NCBI GenBank assembly: GCA_001839685.1
Contig: MLAK01001150.1
Location: forward strand, 7,845-31,037
DNA: 23,193 nucleotides
Origin: Tritrichomonas foetus
Lineage: Eukaryota > Parabasalia > Tritrichomonadida > Tritrichomonadidae
Direction of reading: 5' to 3'
The notes beneath the pieces are model-generated. The model ran no database searches and was not told the DNA's origin. It saw nothing but the letters and a program-made list of their open reading frames with translations. Positions 9,801 to 18,325 of this stretch are shown piece by piece. How positions within the stretch are numbered: the stretch's first letter is position 1; each line of letters starts with the position of its first letter. The position numbers were made by a program, and so were the translations under genes.

Positions 9801-12800
9801 GAGTTGCTTTAAGGTTTTCATGATGTGCTTGATCAAAAGCATCAACTTCTTTGGTTCGAAGCGTAGTAAAATCAACATTTATCAAAACGTTCTGATTGGT
9901 CCATTCTTGATATTTCTCATCACCACGGTCAGCCAAAAGAGAAATTCCAGAAATAATTGTCTTTAAATCACAATCTGGATGATTAGTAAGGATTTGTTTA
10001 TTCCATTTGCTTGCTAAATCATCGTTTGTTCTCATTGCATGACAAAACAGTGTTAAAACGTGCTTCATTGATTTTGGACGTGCAGAATATCTGGGAACAA
10101 GTTTTTCAATCATAAGGATGCAATAAATAGGATTACTAATAAGTTGTTTAGAGAAAAATAAATGTTGATAATTTATGAAGAAATTAATAAATTGGGAGAA
10201 ATCTTTAGCTGGAACTAAATCAAATAGAATTATACTCAAATTACTTATGCATTCAGGAATAGGCTTATCACAGTTTTCACAAATAGAAAGCATCAAAGAA
10301 AATGGTTCAAGGAGTAAATTATAAAACCAACCTTCAGAAATTCTTTCACAAGTATATTGTAATAAAGTTAAATTAAATAGTTTTCGTTTTGAACATTCAG
10401 ATAAAAGCTCATTCAATATTGATTGCATTAAAGCAATAGAATATTGAGCCACTAATGATGTTCCACATAATGTGAATTGTGTTAATAATGATAAAAATAA
10501 AATATTATCGTTTGAAACTTTGATAAGAATGGTAATAATGAATTTAACAATTCGACTAAACATTTCGGATTCAATTACCTTGTTAGCATCAAATGCTGTA
10601 AATTCATTATCATTCTTTGAATAATCAATTGGATCGAATCCAAAAACAGTTCGAATAGATTGAATAAATTGGGTCCAATCATTCCATTCAATTTTGCTAT
10701 TTTGTGCTAAAATTTGTGTGCAAAAATCAAGATCATAGTCAGTGAGGGGCGTTTTAATTTGAATAATTTGAGTTAAATCGATTCTACGCGGTAAAATACT
10801 GGGTAATATTGAATGAAGTCTTTGTGGAATTGGAGATCCAGCAACATGAAAAGAAAATTCTGGTATCGGGCAAATTTGTGGTTTTCCATGTGGAAATGGT
10901 TGTGATGGTTTTGTAGCAAATTCAACAATATCATCTGGCAAAGCAATTGTTGGTGCAAATGGAAATAGTGAAATTGTTGGTGTGAAGGCACAAAATGAAG
11001 CAAGCTGAAGAATAGAAAACCTTACATTATCATCAATGGCAGAAATTGGTATCAAATCAATATACTCAATTAATAAATCTAAATATTTCAGTGGAATTTT
11101 ATACCAATCTGTAGTTTTTGGCAATTCAGAAGAAATTGGAATCATAACACCCAACATTGTAATAAAGAATGGTAATACTGGTACATTTATCGTTGTTGGA
11201 ACAAATTCAGAGCCTCCCATTTCTACATCGATCGGTGTTTTATATAAAAGTGATAAAGCGCAACTCCATGCTTTGAAGATATAACAACGTGAGATACAAA
11301 ACCTCATAATGAGATCAACGTTCATTGTGTAATCAGAAGAAGTAATTACTTGATACAAAATATCAAAAGCATCAACAGGAGGTAAAACATGAACACAGAA
11401 ATAACTTGTGAATTCAGGTGTAATACTACTTTTAAGTAAGTTTAACATCAGAGTAAGATATTTTGATTCATCATTTGTATTATAATATAAAGATGGACTT
11501 GTAATATTGTTTGCATATGAAGGTAGTGAAGAAATTAAACGTATAAGTGTTTTGGTTCCAACATTTAGTCGACCTAATAGAGCAAAAAGTGAACTGATAT
11601 CATCTTTATCAATAGAATCAACAATATGAACAGCATCAAAGATAAATCGAGCGATAATTTTTGGGTCTTTTGGTGGATGTTGTGCAACATAACCAAAAAG
11701 GTTTGAAATAACAAATGGTTTTAATTCAGAGTTCCATAATCCAAAATCTAGCATTAAAACATAAACAGCTTCCCAATCAAAATTATCTTCAATTGTTAAA
11801 CATTGTAAAACATTTTCGAAATTACGATTATCAATCAATGATGGCGCTATATTAATTAAAGTGGAAATATGAAGAGCGAAATCTTTTGGTTTCCAATTTG
11901 ATAATTTATTCATTTGTAAATTGATTAAAGCATTCACAAAATAATGGCAGTCATCGTATTTTTGTTCAGCAATTAAATCAAGAATCATTTTGAATAATCC
12001 TCGATTTCCATTATAAGATGTATGAATATGATTTGATAAAGGAAAAGATAAAACTGGTCGAGAATTCTCAGCGAGTGATTTAATTGCTGTTGGAACAAAG
12101 CCATCAAATAACTCAACAAAGTCAGATGGTGTTATTGTCAATGTTTGATGTGCAAAAGTATCTGAAACACCATTATTAAGAATTTCTTGGATAGATTCTT
12201 CTTTAATTACAGAAGGAAACATTCTAATTGCGCCACCAATGAACCAAAGTGCCGCATTTCTTTGAATTGAGCCAAATACTATATTTGGACTAAATGTTGC
12301 AATTAACTTAGCTTTTAATTTACCATCCAAATAAATCTGTGAACGACATTTCTCTGTTACTGTAATGACTACATTATACCAATGATTTAATTGATAATCA
12401 CCAGCATGCTGATCATTGGCATAAAGTTCATCTCCGCTTGCAAAGAATGAGATTGAATGAAAAGTGCAGATCATTTGTGATGATGCAGGATAATCACGTA
12501 AGAAGAACCAAAATGATAAAGTTGAAGCTCCTGAAACTTCCTGTGGTATAATTATTGTGACTTGTGAATTCGAAAAGTCTTTAGGGAACTCAAATAATGG
12601 TATTAAGCCAAAAGTATCATTACATGCATCAGCAAACAAGTGTGGATGTTCAGCTAAAAGAGGAACATGATGTGGTAAAATGAAACGTCTCGCTATATTC
12701 AAAATAGATGGAAATTGATCAATTGTTTTCCCAGTTTCTTTCATCCAGTTATCAATTGCATATTGTCCACATACCCACATGTCAAAATATGAAGTAATTT

Positions 12801-14571
12801 GAAAGTCACATTTATGTAAAATAGAAGGGAAACAGAGTCTTCCATTAGGCAAATTTTCATCATGTTTTTGACCGAAGGCAAGCTTGTTTATTGCTTCACC
12901 TTCTTGCCCGAAAAAATCAACAGATTTTAAGAAACTAGAAACAGCTGCATCAAAAGTAAAATCAAAGTGTTTTCCAGCCAAAACTGCGAACAAATCGAAA
13001 ATTAAAATTGGTTCGATTGAACTAGCTTCATAAAGTTCGCGAACAATCATAATAATTCCGATTTCAATCAATGATTGTCTCAAAATAGGAGATTTTGGTG
13101 CAACTTCAAGAATGGAATTTATTAAAATCGTTAAAAGTGACTTTTCTGATTTCATTTCAGATAGCATATCTATGAATATTTGAGTCATTTCGGGATTTGA
13201 AATTGTTGTTGTTAAGGATTCTTGATATTTTTCTTTATTGGTGACAAAATCACTACTTCGAATAAACAAAGAAAATAATTCTTTTCTATTTGGACCAGAT
13301 TCAGCAAAACACTGCGAAAAAAGTTCGAGTCCAAATTCATACTTATTGAAAAAGTTGCCAAGTAATTCTGGATCGACACCTTTTGTTAAACTTTCAAAAA
13401 ACATATGTGAAAATGGTTGGAAAGCCGGTCCAAGTGAGAAAATGAGTCTGAAAAGTGAAGTGATATCATATTCAATGGCAGTTTTCATTTGGAATAGCTT
13501 ACATAATGATGGAAGTATTGTAGACATATCAAACTCAAAGTGTTGCGCAATAAACCAACACATATCAAAGAAAACTGCAGCCGACGAAGAATCATCATTT
13601 ATTGCGATAGCCAATGTATACAGTTGATGAGGTTGTAAAGGTGCGACTTTTTGTGTGAATTGTTTAATTGCAGAAAATAAATTTATCATTGCAGCATTTC
13701 TCACTTCTTGTGATAAGTCTGGATTTTGAATTAATTCAACTAACTGGCCTAAAACAGGTGAAATTTCTTTATCATTTGATGAGTTAACAATTAAACTTCG
13801 AAAAATCTGATAAACAACAAGTAATTGTGGATCATTTTTTTGAATTATATATTTATTTATGTTCACAAATCCTTCGAAATCAATAAATGGACGAAGGAGG
13901 TCAGGTTTTGAATTAGAAATTAAAACATAAATAAATTGAAAAGCATTTGGCGCATTTCTTTCAGGTAAATTTGGGATTGATTGAGAAACATGCGAAAGGA
14001 AATTGAATGCATCTTGGGTTTTATCTGTTTGAAAATACATAAAAATTGTTGAGCTAATTTTATCGAATACAAAATCACATAAATCGTTTTTATTTTCTGA
14101 TAGAAGTAAATCCCAAAGAGCGAAAAGTCCTCCAGCTGCTTCAAAAAATGGCGGGAATGTCTGACTTTCGAAAAATAATCCGATCGAATTTAAAAATGAG
14201 TCTTTGGCCGGAGTTTCGTAATAGCTACTGAAAATAAGCGAAAGCATAAACGTGGAAATGTCTTGTCCTAGTTGCGAATTTATAGGCGACTGAATAAAAA
14301 GTGCAATCAGCGAATCCAAGGAATCAGATTGCTCCTTACTTTTGAAAAACGACAGCATAGATTCATTAATAGCTCGAAACAGAAGGTGTGAAGATTTTAA
14401 AATCGAGGAATTATCTTCATTTGGTTGAGATTGTGGCAATAATTGGAGAAAAAATGATTTTGTCTGCAAAATAAGTAAAACGCGCGTTTCTTCATCTCCG
14501 TTTCTGGATTCGGTTAAAAGAAGATTAATGGTTTCGCATATCGGATCGTTTGGGGAACCATTTTTTCTCAT
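6847..14571 (-). CDS. Giant BEACH-WD40 protein with FYVE-like C-terminal finger (ALFY/WDFY3-like)
   Basis: BEACH proteins are large scaffolds in membrane traffic and autophagy. This one has 2574 residues from the first in-frame ATG (14569-14571); the open frame reaches a GTG at 14607 but no earlier ATG. Residues 1-650 are alpha-helical and armadillo-like. A concanavalin-like lectin module lies at about 665-785 (LSFWFFLRDYP, NHWYNVVITV, IYLDGKLKA). A PH-BEACH-like segment lies at about 1794-1890. The BEACH domain lies at about 1925-2165 (FPWVVSDYNTQ, FRIEPF, PQFFAVPEFL). WD40-like repeats lie at about 2280-2495. Last is an eight-cysteine finger (about 2504-2560) spaced like FYVE: CVDC, CYCC-x4-CIKC, CPHC. 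The finger lacks the R(R/K)HHCR signature, so PI3P binding is doubtful. The order matches WDFY3/ALFY, which is larger (about 3500 aa). The stop is embedded in TAAAA. Confidence 0.9.
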   Translation of the reverse strand: MRKNGSPNDPICETINLLLTESRNGDEETRVLLILQTKSFFLQLLPQSQPNEDNSSILKSSHLLFRAINESMLSFFKSKEQSDSLDSLIALFIQSPINSQLGQDISTFMLSLIFSSYYETPAKDSFLNSIGLFFESQTFPPFFEAAGGLFALWDLLLSENKNDLCDFVFDKISSTIFMYFQTDKTQDAFNFLSHVSQSIPNLPERNAPNAFQFIYVLISNSKPDLLRPFIDFEGFVNINKYIIQKNDPQLLVVYQIFRSLIVNSSNDKEISPVLGQLVELIQNPDLSQEVRNAAMINLFSAIKQFTQKVAPLQPHQLYTLAIAINDDSSSAAVFFDMCWFIAQHFEFDMSTILPSLCKLFQMKTAIEYDITSLFRLIFSLGPAFQPFSHMFFESLTKGVDPELLGNFFNKYEFGLELFSQCFAESGPNRKELFSLFIRSSDFVTNKEKYQESLTTTISNPEMTQIFIDMLSEMKSEKSLLTILINSILEVAPKSPILRQSLIEIGIIMIVRELYEASSIEPILIFDLFAVLAGKHFDFTFDAAVSSFLKSVDFFGQEGEAINKLAFGQKHDENLPNGRLCFPSILHKCDFQITSYFDMWVCGQYAIDNWMKETGKTIDQFPSILNIARRFILPHHVPLLAEHPHLFADACNDTFGLIPLFEFPKDFSNSQVTIIIPQEVSGASTLSFWFFLRDYPASSQMICTFHSISFFASGDELYANDQHAGDYQLNHWYNVVITVTEKCRSQIYLDGKLKAKLIATFSPNIVFGSIQRNAALWFIGGAIRMFPSVIKEESIQEILNNGVSDTFAHQTLTITPSDFVELFDGFVPTAIKSLAENSRPVLSFPLSNHIHTSYNGNRGLFKMILDLIAEQKYDDCHYFVNALINLQMNKLSNWKPKDFALHISTLINIAPSLIDNRNFENVLQCLTIEDNFDWEAVYVLMLDFGLWNSELKPFVISNLFGYVAQHPPKDPKIIARFIFDAVHIVDSIDKDDISSLFALLGRLNVGTKTLIRLISSLPSYANNITSPSLYYNTNDESKYLTLMLNLLKSSITPEFTSYFCVHVLPPVDAFDILYQVITSSDYTMNVDLIMRFCISRCYIFKAWSCALSLLYKTPIDVEMGGSEFVPTTINVPVLPFFITMLGVMIPISSELPKTTDWYKIPLKYLDLLIEYIDLIPISAIDDNVRFSILQLASFCAFTPTISLFPFAPTIALPDDIVEFATKPSQPFPHGKPQICPIPEFSFHVAGSPIPQRLHSILPSILPRRIDLTQIIQIKTPLTDYDLDFCTQILAQNSKIEWNDWTQFIQSIRTVFGFDPIDYSKNDNEFTAFDANKVIESEMFSRIVKFIITILIKVSNDNILFLSLLTQFTLCGTSLVAQYSIALMQSILNELLSECSKRKLFNLTLLQYTCERISEGWFYNLLLEPFSLMLSICENCDKPIPECISNLSIILFDLVPAKDFSQFINFFINYQHLFFSKQLISNPIYCILMIEKLVPRYSARPKSMKHVLTLFCHAMRTNDDLASKWNKQILTNHPDCDLKTIISGISLLADRGDEKYQEWTNQNVLINVDFTTLRTKEVDAFDQAHHENLKATLVKMSDERIAPSSNFFNTANGFLNLLHSDITMSKAMGATMRKFECDRLLFNISYFLRLREKLLTKKYRFDVPTSELLSVSLLADPLYPTKRVEASPLIYKIPPFPGGKVKSVQPEPPEIPDLLPLMPSCILNMLSTPIPQFEDLSLHTKRQVILSFSQILPLTDSYMVALLALIQDDFDSLSSVSLLYGVEPILGALFRTPTHLFFVEGMKITDHGAKFVCTATPRILYTFYMSYFINGSFGPCSLFGAHPVIRVPLDALISCQEHYWLHKPTAVELNFIYGWNFILIPEIENYKSFMAQMKRNVEDSLTHFPKISSSNASLSCSLSPLNSANILHRKDTTKLWSEGLIDNFTYLCILNKLSLRSFCDYTQYCVFPWVVSDYNTQDLDNAPMESYRDLSTPMGQIGRERAPRFDVIYEDSGHKYFYGTHYMHLGVVLYFMFRIEPFCLFSIYLHRGWDHQNRLFYDVTESWLAAAYTSPADVKELIPQFFAVPEFLSNLGNLPLTTTTEGKSVADVKLGKWSTSPLDFTHKMLHLLQCDRVTRNLNSWIDLIFGYKSRGEAAIEAKNLFHPYCYATGDETDGIYSQDEIERNAAITCVINFGQCCLQLFNNPHVQSSKLFSRKHLMTEFSYLVIQKLNPSKFYFPASDISIREKDAFSSTGVSCFAIDEIYINFAKLAIIANTPKQPKTLVSGNFLVSTCSICASRDGVFMAIGQREGSVTLYRLNYAGAEVMSASFVATFPTVGTVSICKISTPHFLLLAVSMNQINRIDIGTRRVLKPIVADFKINCIDVDDFAGVIVGGGYSSIVVWTVSGKEIIRKEIDSSVLCVAVASLPETAERRFFMTGHQNGMVRFWEIDYEESELILLKNTKVGSSGIRRISINEDSTRAFAASDHEMYCFDFIGSPANDMKREYAVECVDCGAPIEKASANVKICYCCHRFYCIKCHPNEQLIKLGALQSKVQPIRKYMCPHCVKVTGKDPNDL

Positions 14572-14714
14572 TTCAATTTGATTTTCACAAATCCAATAAA
14601 CGGTCACCTGGTACTCAAATCAGAATCACCTATCAAAAGTTTTTGTCAATATGTACGTTTATAAAAAAATGAAAATTTGGAATAATTCAAATTCAACAAT
14701 AGAACCAAGAACTG
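14572..14714. promoter_or_regulatory. Shared divergent promoter region, BEACH / coiled-coil genes
   Basis: The 143 bp between two divergent ATGs must hold both promoters. No canonical Inr is present. Both sides carry TCAAATT close to the start (about 10 nt before the BEACH ATG on the minus strand; about 14690-14700 on the plus strand). It resembles Inr except for A in place of the pyrimidine. Functional status is inference. Confidence 0.4.
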
Positions 14715-15344
14715 ATGTCTAATCGAAGTTATTTAAAAATCCACCGATTCAACAAAAGCCAAACATCAACAGATGAAATTTCTACAGAACCCATTCCCGT
14801 AGATTTAGGCGTCATTGATTATAATAAACAATATTCGCGCATCAAAAGAGAAAATGAGGCTCTACAAAAAGAGATTATACAACTACAAAAAGATATTGAA
14901 CAAGCAAAAGACAACGAAAAAGATGATTATGATAAACTTGAAAATGAAATTGCCGAATTGTGTGATATGAAGTATAAAGAAAATGATGACTTAGCCAATG
15001 AAGTTCAGAGTCTTAAAATGCAAATCGCAGAAATAGATGAATGGACAGAATCAACAGAATCAATTGATAAAAAAATTGAAGAATTAACTAAAAAAGAAAG
15101 AGAAGTCACAGAACAAGAAAAAGTGTTTTGTGATGAATTAACTGCATTTACAAGACTCTTTCAATCCCTTAGTAATAACCAGCCACTGTCAACAGAAGAG
15201 CTTTTTAGGATGAATAACCGAATTCCAAAATATAAGACAGACTCACCAGCAGCGTCAATGGCTTCTAGTTTATTCCAACTTCGACAAGCTTTGATTGCTT
15301 CATATGCTAGAAATGTAGTTACTCCGGGGTGTGCTATTCAGTAA
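14715..15344 (+). CDS. Coiled-coil protein, unknown function
   Basis: A 209-residue frame. Residues 1-40 are polar, with TSTDEISTEPIPVDLG. About 40-150 is highly charged and Glu/Lys/Leu-rich with heptad character (for example NEALQKEIIQLQKDIEQAK), so a long coiled coil is likely. The last 60 residues are less charged and contain an Ala/Ser-rich stretch. There is no membrane segment or signal peptide. The stop lies in TAAATAAA, a trichomonad-type poly(A) context. It is transcribed divergently from the BEACH gene. Such proteins are common in trichomonad cytoskeletal structures, but nothing here identifies a specific role. Confidence 0.8.
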   Translation: MSNRSYLKIHRFNKSQTSTDEISTEPIPVDLGVIDYNKQYSRIKRENEALQKEIIQLQKDIEQAKDNEKDDYDKLENEIAELCDMKYKENDDLANEVQSLKMQIAEIDEWTESTESIDKKIEELTKKEREVTEQEKVFCDELTAFTRLFQSLSNNQPLSTEELFRMNNRIPKYKTDSPAASMASSLFQLRQALIASYARNVVTPGCAIQ

Positions 15345-15408
15345 ATAAATGTTTTTACTCATTTAATTTTTCTTCCTTTTAAAATTCCACTTGATCCCAA
15401 ATATGTAA

Positions 15409-15413
15409 TCATA
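15409..15413 (+). promoter_or_regulatory. Possible Inr of the 86-aa ORF
   Basis: TCATA with +1 A at 15411, 10 nt before the ATG at 15421, fits the TCA-Y-W core. It is short enough to occur by chance, but its position supports the small ORF downstream. Confidence 0.4.
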
Positions 15414-15420
15414 GAAATAG

Positions 15421-15681
15421 ATGTATATGGAACTGTTCATTTACAATGAACAAAAGATATCAAATTCATTCAAAATATGCAATAAAGTAGTTTATGTTTC
15501 TTTTTTTAAACGAGAGGAAAATATAATAGAAGTGTCAGTTGAAATATTTCGAGTTAAAGATAACGAATTTAACAATCCAATCATTGTATTTTCCCAAAAA
15601 AGAGAAAAGAAAGAAAGATGGAATGTTTTCACACCATCAAAAATAAAACACAAATTTAACGAAGCATCTAATAGAATATAA
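15421..15681 (+). CDS. Small hypothetical protein (86 aa)
   Basis: The ATG-started frame encodes 86 residues with alternating hydrophobic and charged residues (EVSVEIFRVKDNEF) and a Lys/Arg-rich tail. Two signals make it more than a chance frame: an Inr-like TCATA 10 nt upstream and a stop embedded in TAAAA. Against it, the composition is AT-driven and no family is recognisable. It lies on the same strand as the coiled-coil gene, 76 bp downstream, and converges on the glycosyltransferase gene. It could be a real small gene or a fragment of a decayed one. Confidence 0.4.
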   Translation: MYMELFIYNEQKISNSFKICNKVVYVSFFKREENIIEVSVEIFRVKDNEFNNPIIVFSQKREKKERWNVFTPSKIKHKFNEASNRI

Positions 15682-15796
15682 AAACTATTACTAAATTAAA
15701 AACAAGATACTGTAAGCATAGAAATCAAACAAAAACAAAACCACGTTTGGATAGATAGTTTTATTCATAATATATAATTCTAACATAAACAAAAAG

Positions 15797-16744
15797 TCAA
15801 TTCAATCGCAAGACAGTTTTCCCATCAGAACTCACAATTGTTGTTCTGTTCTTCACTGTCCATTTTGTGTGCTCATTATCACTTGTTGGTGTGTAATAAA
15901 GAATCCTTAATCTCTTATTATATAAAGAAAATTCGGTAAATCTTTTGTTTGCAGTGGCAGGATGATTAATATGATATGTTCTATAGTTTGGGCCAAGAGT
16001 GATAGTTTGGTATAGTTGGTTCATTTTGCCAACAAGCCAATTATCCCACTCATATTTACCCATTAAAAATGGAGGAAGTGTTTTGAAAAAATTTGATCCA
16101 GGATGATTCATAAAAGTGAAAAAGTCCATTCCTCGAAATGAGTATTCGGAATGATTACATGAGTATACATACTCTGTATAATTGAAGTCTTTAAAAGATC
16201 GATCTAAAATATATGAATAATCCTCAATATCAAAATTGAGGCGATATCCGGTCACAAAAGCTGTTTCACCGAAAATTTCGAAAATTTGATTGATTGTATC
16301 AACCCAACCAGGTGGAAGTAAAATATCTGAGTTAATTAGTGTCAATATATTAAATGGCGTGGTTGAAACAGCACTTTCAAACCAATTATTAATATATGGT
16401 ACATTATTTCGGTTAGTTTTGAGAGTAGTCTGATAAATTAAGCGGCCTGGTCCAAAGTCTTCTGTGATCTCATCAAATAATGTGTGATTTACATCGAATT
16501 CTTTTGGATTGATAATCAAAATCACGCGGGAATTATTTGATGACAAAATCCAATTTGAAACAGCCATTTTCAATAGTGCGAATTGTGTAGGAGTTTTTGG
16601 TTCACGAGGGACTGAAACAAAAGTAAAATTGGTGAAGGTTTCATGTTGGAATCGCGGCTTTTCTAAAGATTTTGTTTTTACAAAAAACGGGATGACATTG
16701 GATATGATGATCAATGCTGAAATATAGATGACAAATGAATACAT
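15797..16744 (-). CDS. Type II membrane protein, glycosyltransferase-like (GT-A fold)
   Basis: A 315-residue protein with a short N-terminus and one hydrophobic helix (about residues 2-22), followed by a predicted luminal domain. This is the usual layout of ER/Golgi glycosyltransferases. The luminal part has strand-like ILTLINSDILLPPGW, in which NSD (138-140) may replace the metal-binding DXD. It also has RGMDFFTF (204-211) and PPFLMGKYEWDNWLVGKM (224-241), a pattern I associate with nucleotide-sugar transferase-like proteins in which RGxDxF and WDNWL recur. About six N-glycosylation sequons (for example N39, N86, N188, N197) fit luminal exposure. Substrate is unknown. No clear Inr is seen; two short inverted repeats lie upstream. 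Confidence 0.7.
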   Translation of the reverse strand: MYSFVIYISALIIISNVIPFFVKTKSLEKPRFQHETFTNFTFVSVPREPKTPTQFALLKMAVSNWILSSNNSRVILIINPKEFDVNHTLFDEITEDFGPGRLIYQTTLKTNRNNVPYINNWFESAVSTTPFNILTLINSDILLPPGWVDTINQIFEIFGETAFVTGYRLNFDIEDYSYILDRSFKDFNYTEYVYSCNHSEYSFRGMDFFTFMNHPGSNFFKTLPPFLMGKYEWDNWLVGKMNQLYQTITLGPNYRTYHINHPATANKRFTEFSLYNKRLRILYYTPTSDNEHTKWTVKNRTTIVSSDGKTVLRLN

Positions 16745-17140
16745 TTGTAGAAAAAGATCAACTTTGATCGATTCAGATTTTAAACTTTTCTGAATTTTTT
16801 GAGAAGTCTATTCAATATGGTTATTTCCCCAAAACGCATATTCATCTTGTTAAATTATGATTTAATAGTAGTTTTTATCATGATGATAAATTAACAATAT
16901 TGTATTATATAGAATTTTGATCTTTTTAATATAATTACTTTTATAATAACTCTTAAAAATGGATTGCAAAGAACAAAATTCACTTTCGACGATCACGAAA
17001 AATATACAAAAAGTTGACCATTAATTGAATAAAAGTACGTTTATTGATATTTCCAAAATCTACAAAAAATAGATAGTTTAAATCAAGTTGAGCAAAAGAA
17101 AGTCATACCAGCGGCCGAAAATCAATTTGTCGAGATAAAG
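16745..17140. other. Divergent intergenic region with three short palindromes
   Basis: It lies between the glycosyltransferase-like (-) and kinase-like (+) genes. Perfect inverted repeats are GATCAA-CT-TTGATC (16756-16769), ATTCAGA/TCTGAAT (16771-16777, 16789-16795) and TTTATCAT-G-ATGATAAA (16874-16890). For the kinase gene, TCATA at 17103-17107 and TCAATT at 17122-17127 are Inr candidates, neither decisive. No gene or RNA is seen. Confidence 0.55.
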
Positions 17141-18325
17141 ATGCTTCGGCATTTCGCAGATTCTGAAGTATTTTTATGCAGACACGTTATTACACAAGAA
17201 AAAGTCATCATCGAAAAATTTACATACGAAATGCCAGCACCCACGCTATTAATGAGCTATATTTCACGACAAAGCATGAATCGAAAAATTCTATCAGGCA
17301 TATCGACAATGCATCACACCATTAATGTGATTAGAAAGCCAGGCTTCACATGGTTTGTTGCCGAATACATTAAAGATGAAGCACCAATGATGAAAATACA
17401 AGGAAATCCTCTTCCTCCTCCGCAAGCCAAATATTTATTTTATCTAATGACCCAAACACTTTTAATATTACATAATCATTACATTTCACTTAATGATTGG
17501 CGTCCTGAGAATTTTGTTTTGTGTGACACTATTTTTAAGTTTGTGAATTATTCAGCTTTACTCCCAATCTCACAAGTTTCAAATGAGGACAAAGTCTCAT
17601 TTGTAGGAGACCCAAAATGGATGGCACCAGAAGCACTTTTATCAAAAACTTATAACCTAATAACAGCCGATATTTGGTGTCTTGGCTTATATTTACATTT
17701 TATGCTGACTGGTGAACTACTTTTTCAGAAATCTCGAAAATTATATCAAGATCTTCATAAATTTAAATATAAAATTCCTGAAGGTATCGATCCTGCACCA
17801 GGTGACCTAATTTCAAAAATTTTAGTTCTTGATCCAAACAAAAGAATTAAAATCAGAGATATTTTAGCACATAAATTTTTATCACCATCTGTTCCATTTC
17901 CAATCATTAGAATTATCCTTGAAAGAACACCAGAAATGCTTGAATGGATGGATTTCTTTGATTATGACATTCAGACTGTTTTTGATAAAATTCGTTCATT
18001 GACTGTTGATGATTCAACAATGATTTTTGAGCTTTGCTCAAAATGTATTGAAAAAGGAAGGAGGCCTTCGGATTTTGGTAAAACACTCAAAATAAATCGT
18101 GAAGAAAGAGATAAAAGAAATTTCTATTTGCCTGATCATTTATTGTTTGAAAATGAGCCCAAAGCAGTTAAATTTGATTTGCCTCCTATCAAAAAGAAAA
18201 GCAATAACGCGAGACAAAAATCAGCAAGACTTCACAAGCTTTTGAATGTCTGTACGGCAGAAATTACCAAAAGAGATCCAACTATTAATCATGTAGATGC
18301 GTTTATTGAAGATACAAATTTTTAG
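17141..18325 (+). CDS. CAMK-like protein kinase domain, probable pseudokinase
   Basis: The 394-residue frame has a kinase fold at about residues 1-248. The N-lobe has no glycine-rich loop. EKVIIEKF aligns with the EKVAIKKI type of beta3 strand, which puts Glu25 where the ATP-binding Lys should be (Lys26 is next to it). The catalytic loop SLNDWRPENFVL keeps Asp119 and Asn124 but not the HRD His and Arg. The DFG motif is replaced by N136-Y-S. The activation-segment end (MAPEA, 161-165) and ADIWCLGLYLHFMLTGE are conserved, so the C-lobe should fold. The pattern predicts no or little phosphotransfer and a scaffold role. The C-terminal 145 residues are basic with no clear domain. The TAG stop lacks a TAAA context and follows a T5 run; coding potential seems to resume downstream in other frames. 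Confidence 0.75.
   Translation: MLRHFADSEVFLCRHVITQEKVIIEKFTYEMPAPTLLMSYISRQSMNRKILSGISTMHHTINVIRKPGFTWFVAEYIKDEAPMMKIQGNPLPPPQAKYLFYLMTQTLLILHNHYISLNDWRPENFVLCDTIFKFVNYSALLPISQVSNEDKVSFVGDPKWMAPEALLSKTYNLITADIWCLGLYLHFMLTGELLFQKSRKLYQDLHKFKYKIPEGIDPAPGDLISKILVLDPNKRIKIRDILAHKFLSPSVPFPIIRIILERTPEMLEWMDFFDYDIQTVFDKIRSLTVDDSTMIFELCSKCIEKGRRPSDFGKTLKINREERDKRNFYLPDHLLFENEPKAVKFDLPPIKKKSNNARQKSARLHKLLNVCTAEITKRDPTINHVDAFIEDTNF

Noticed and set aside
13238..13627. 129-codon plus-strand frame inside the BEACH gene
   Set aside because: It is antisense shadow of an intact conserved coding frame, without promoter signals.
14572..14607. GTG start adding 12 residues to the BEACH protein
   Set aside because: GTG is not a normal eukaryotic start; the first in-frame ATG is at 14571.
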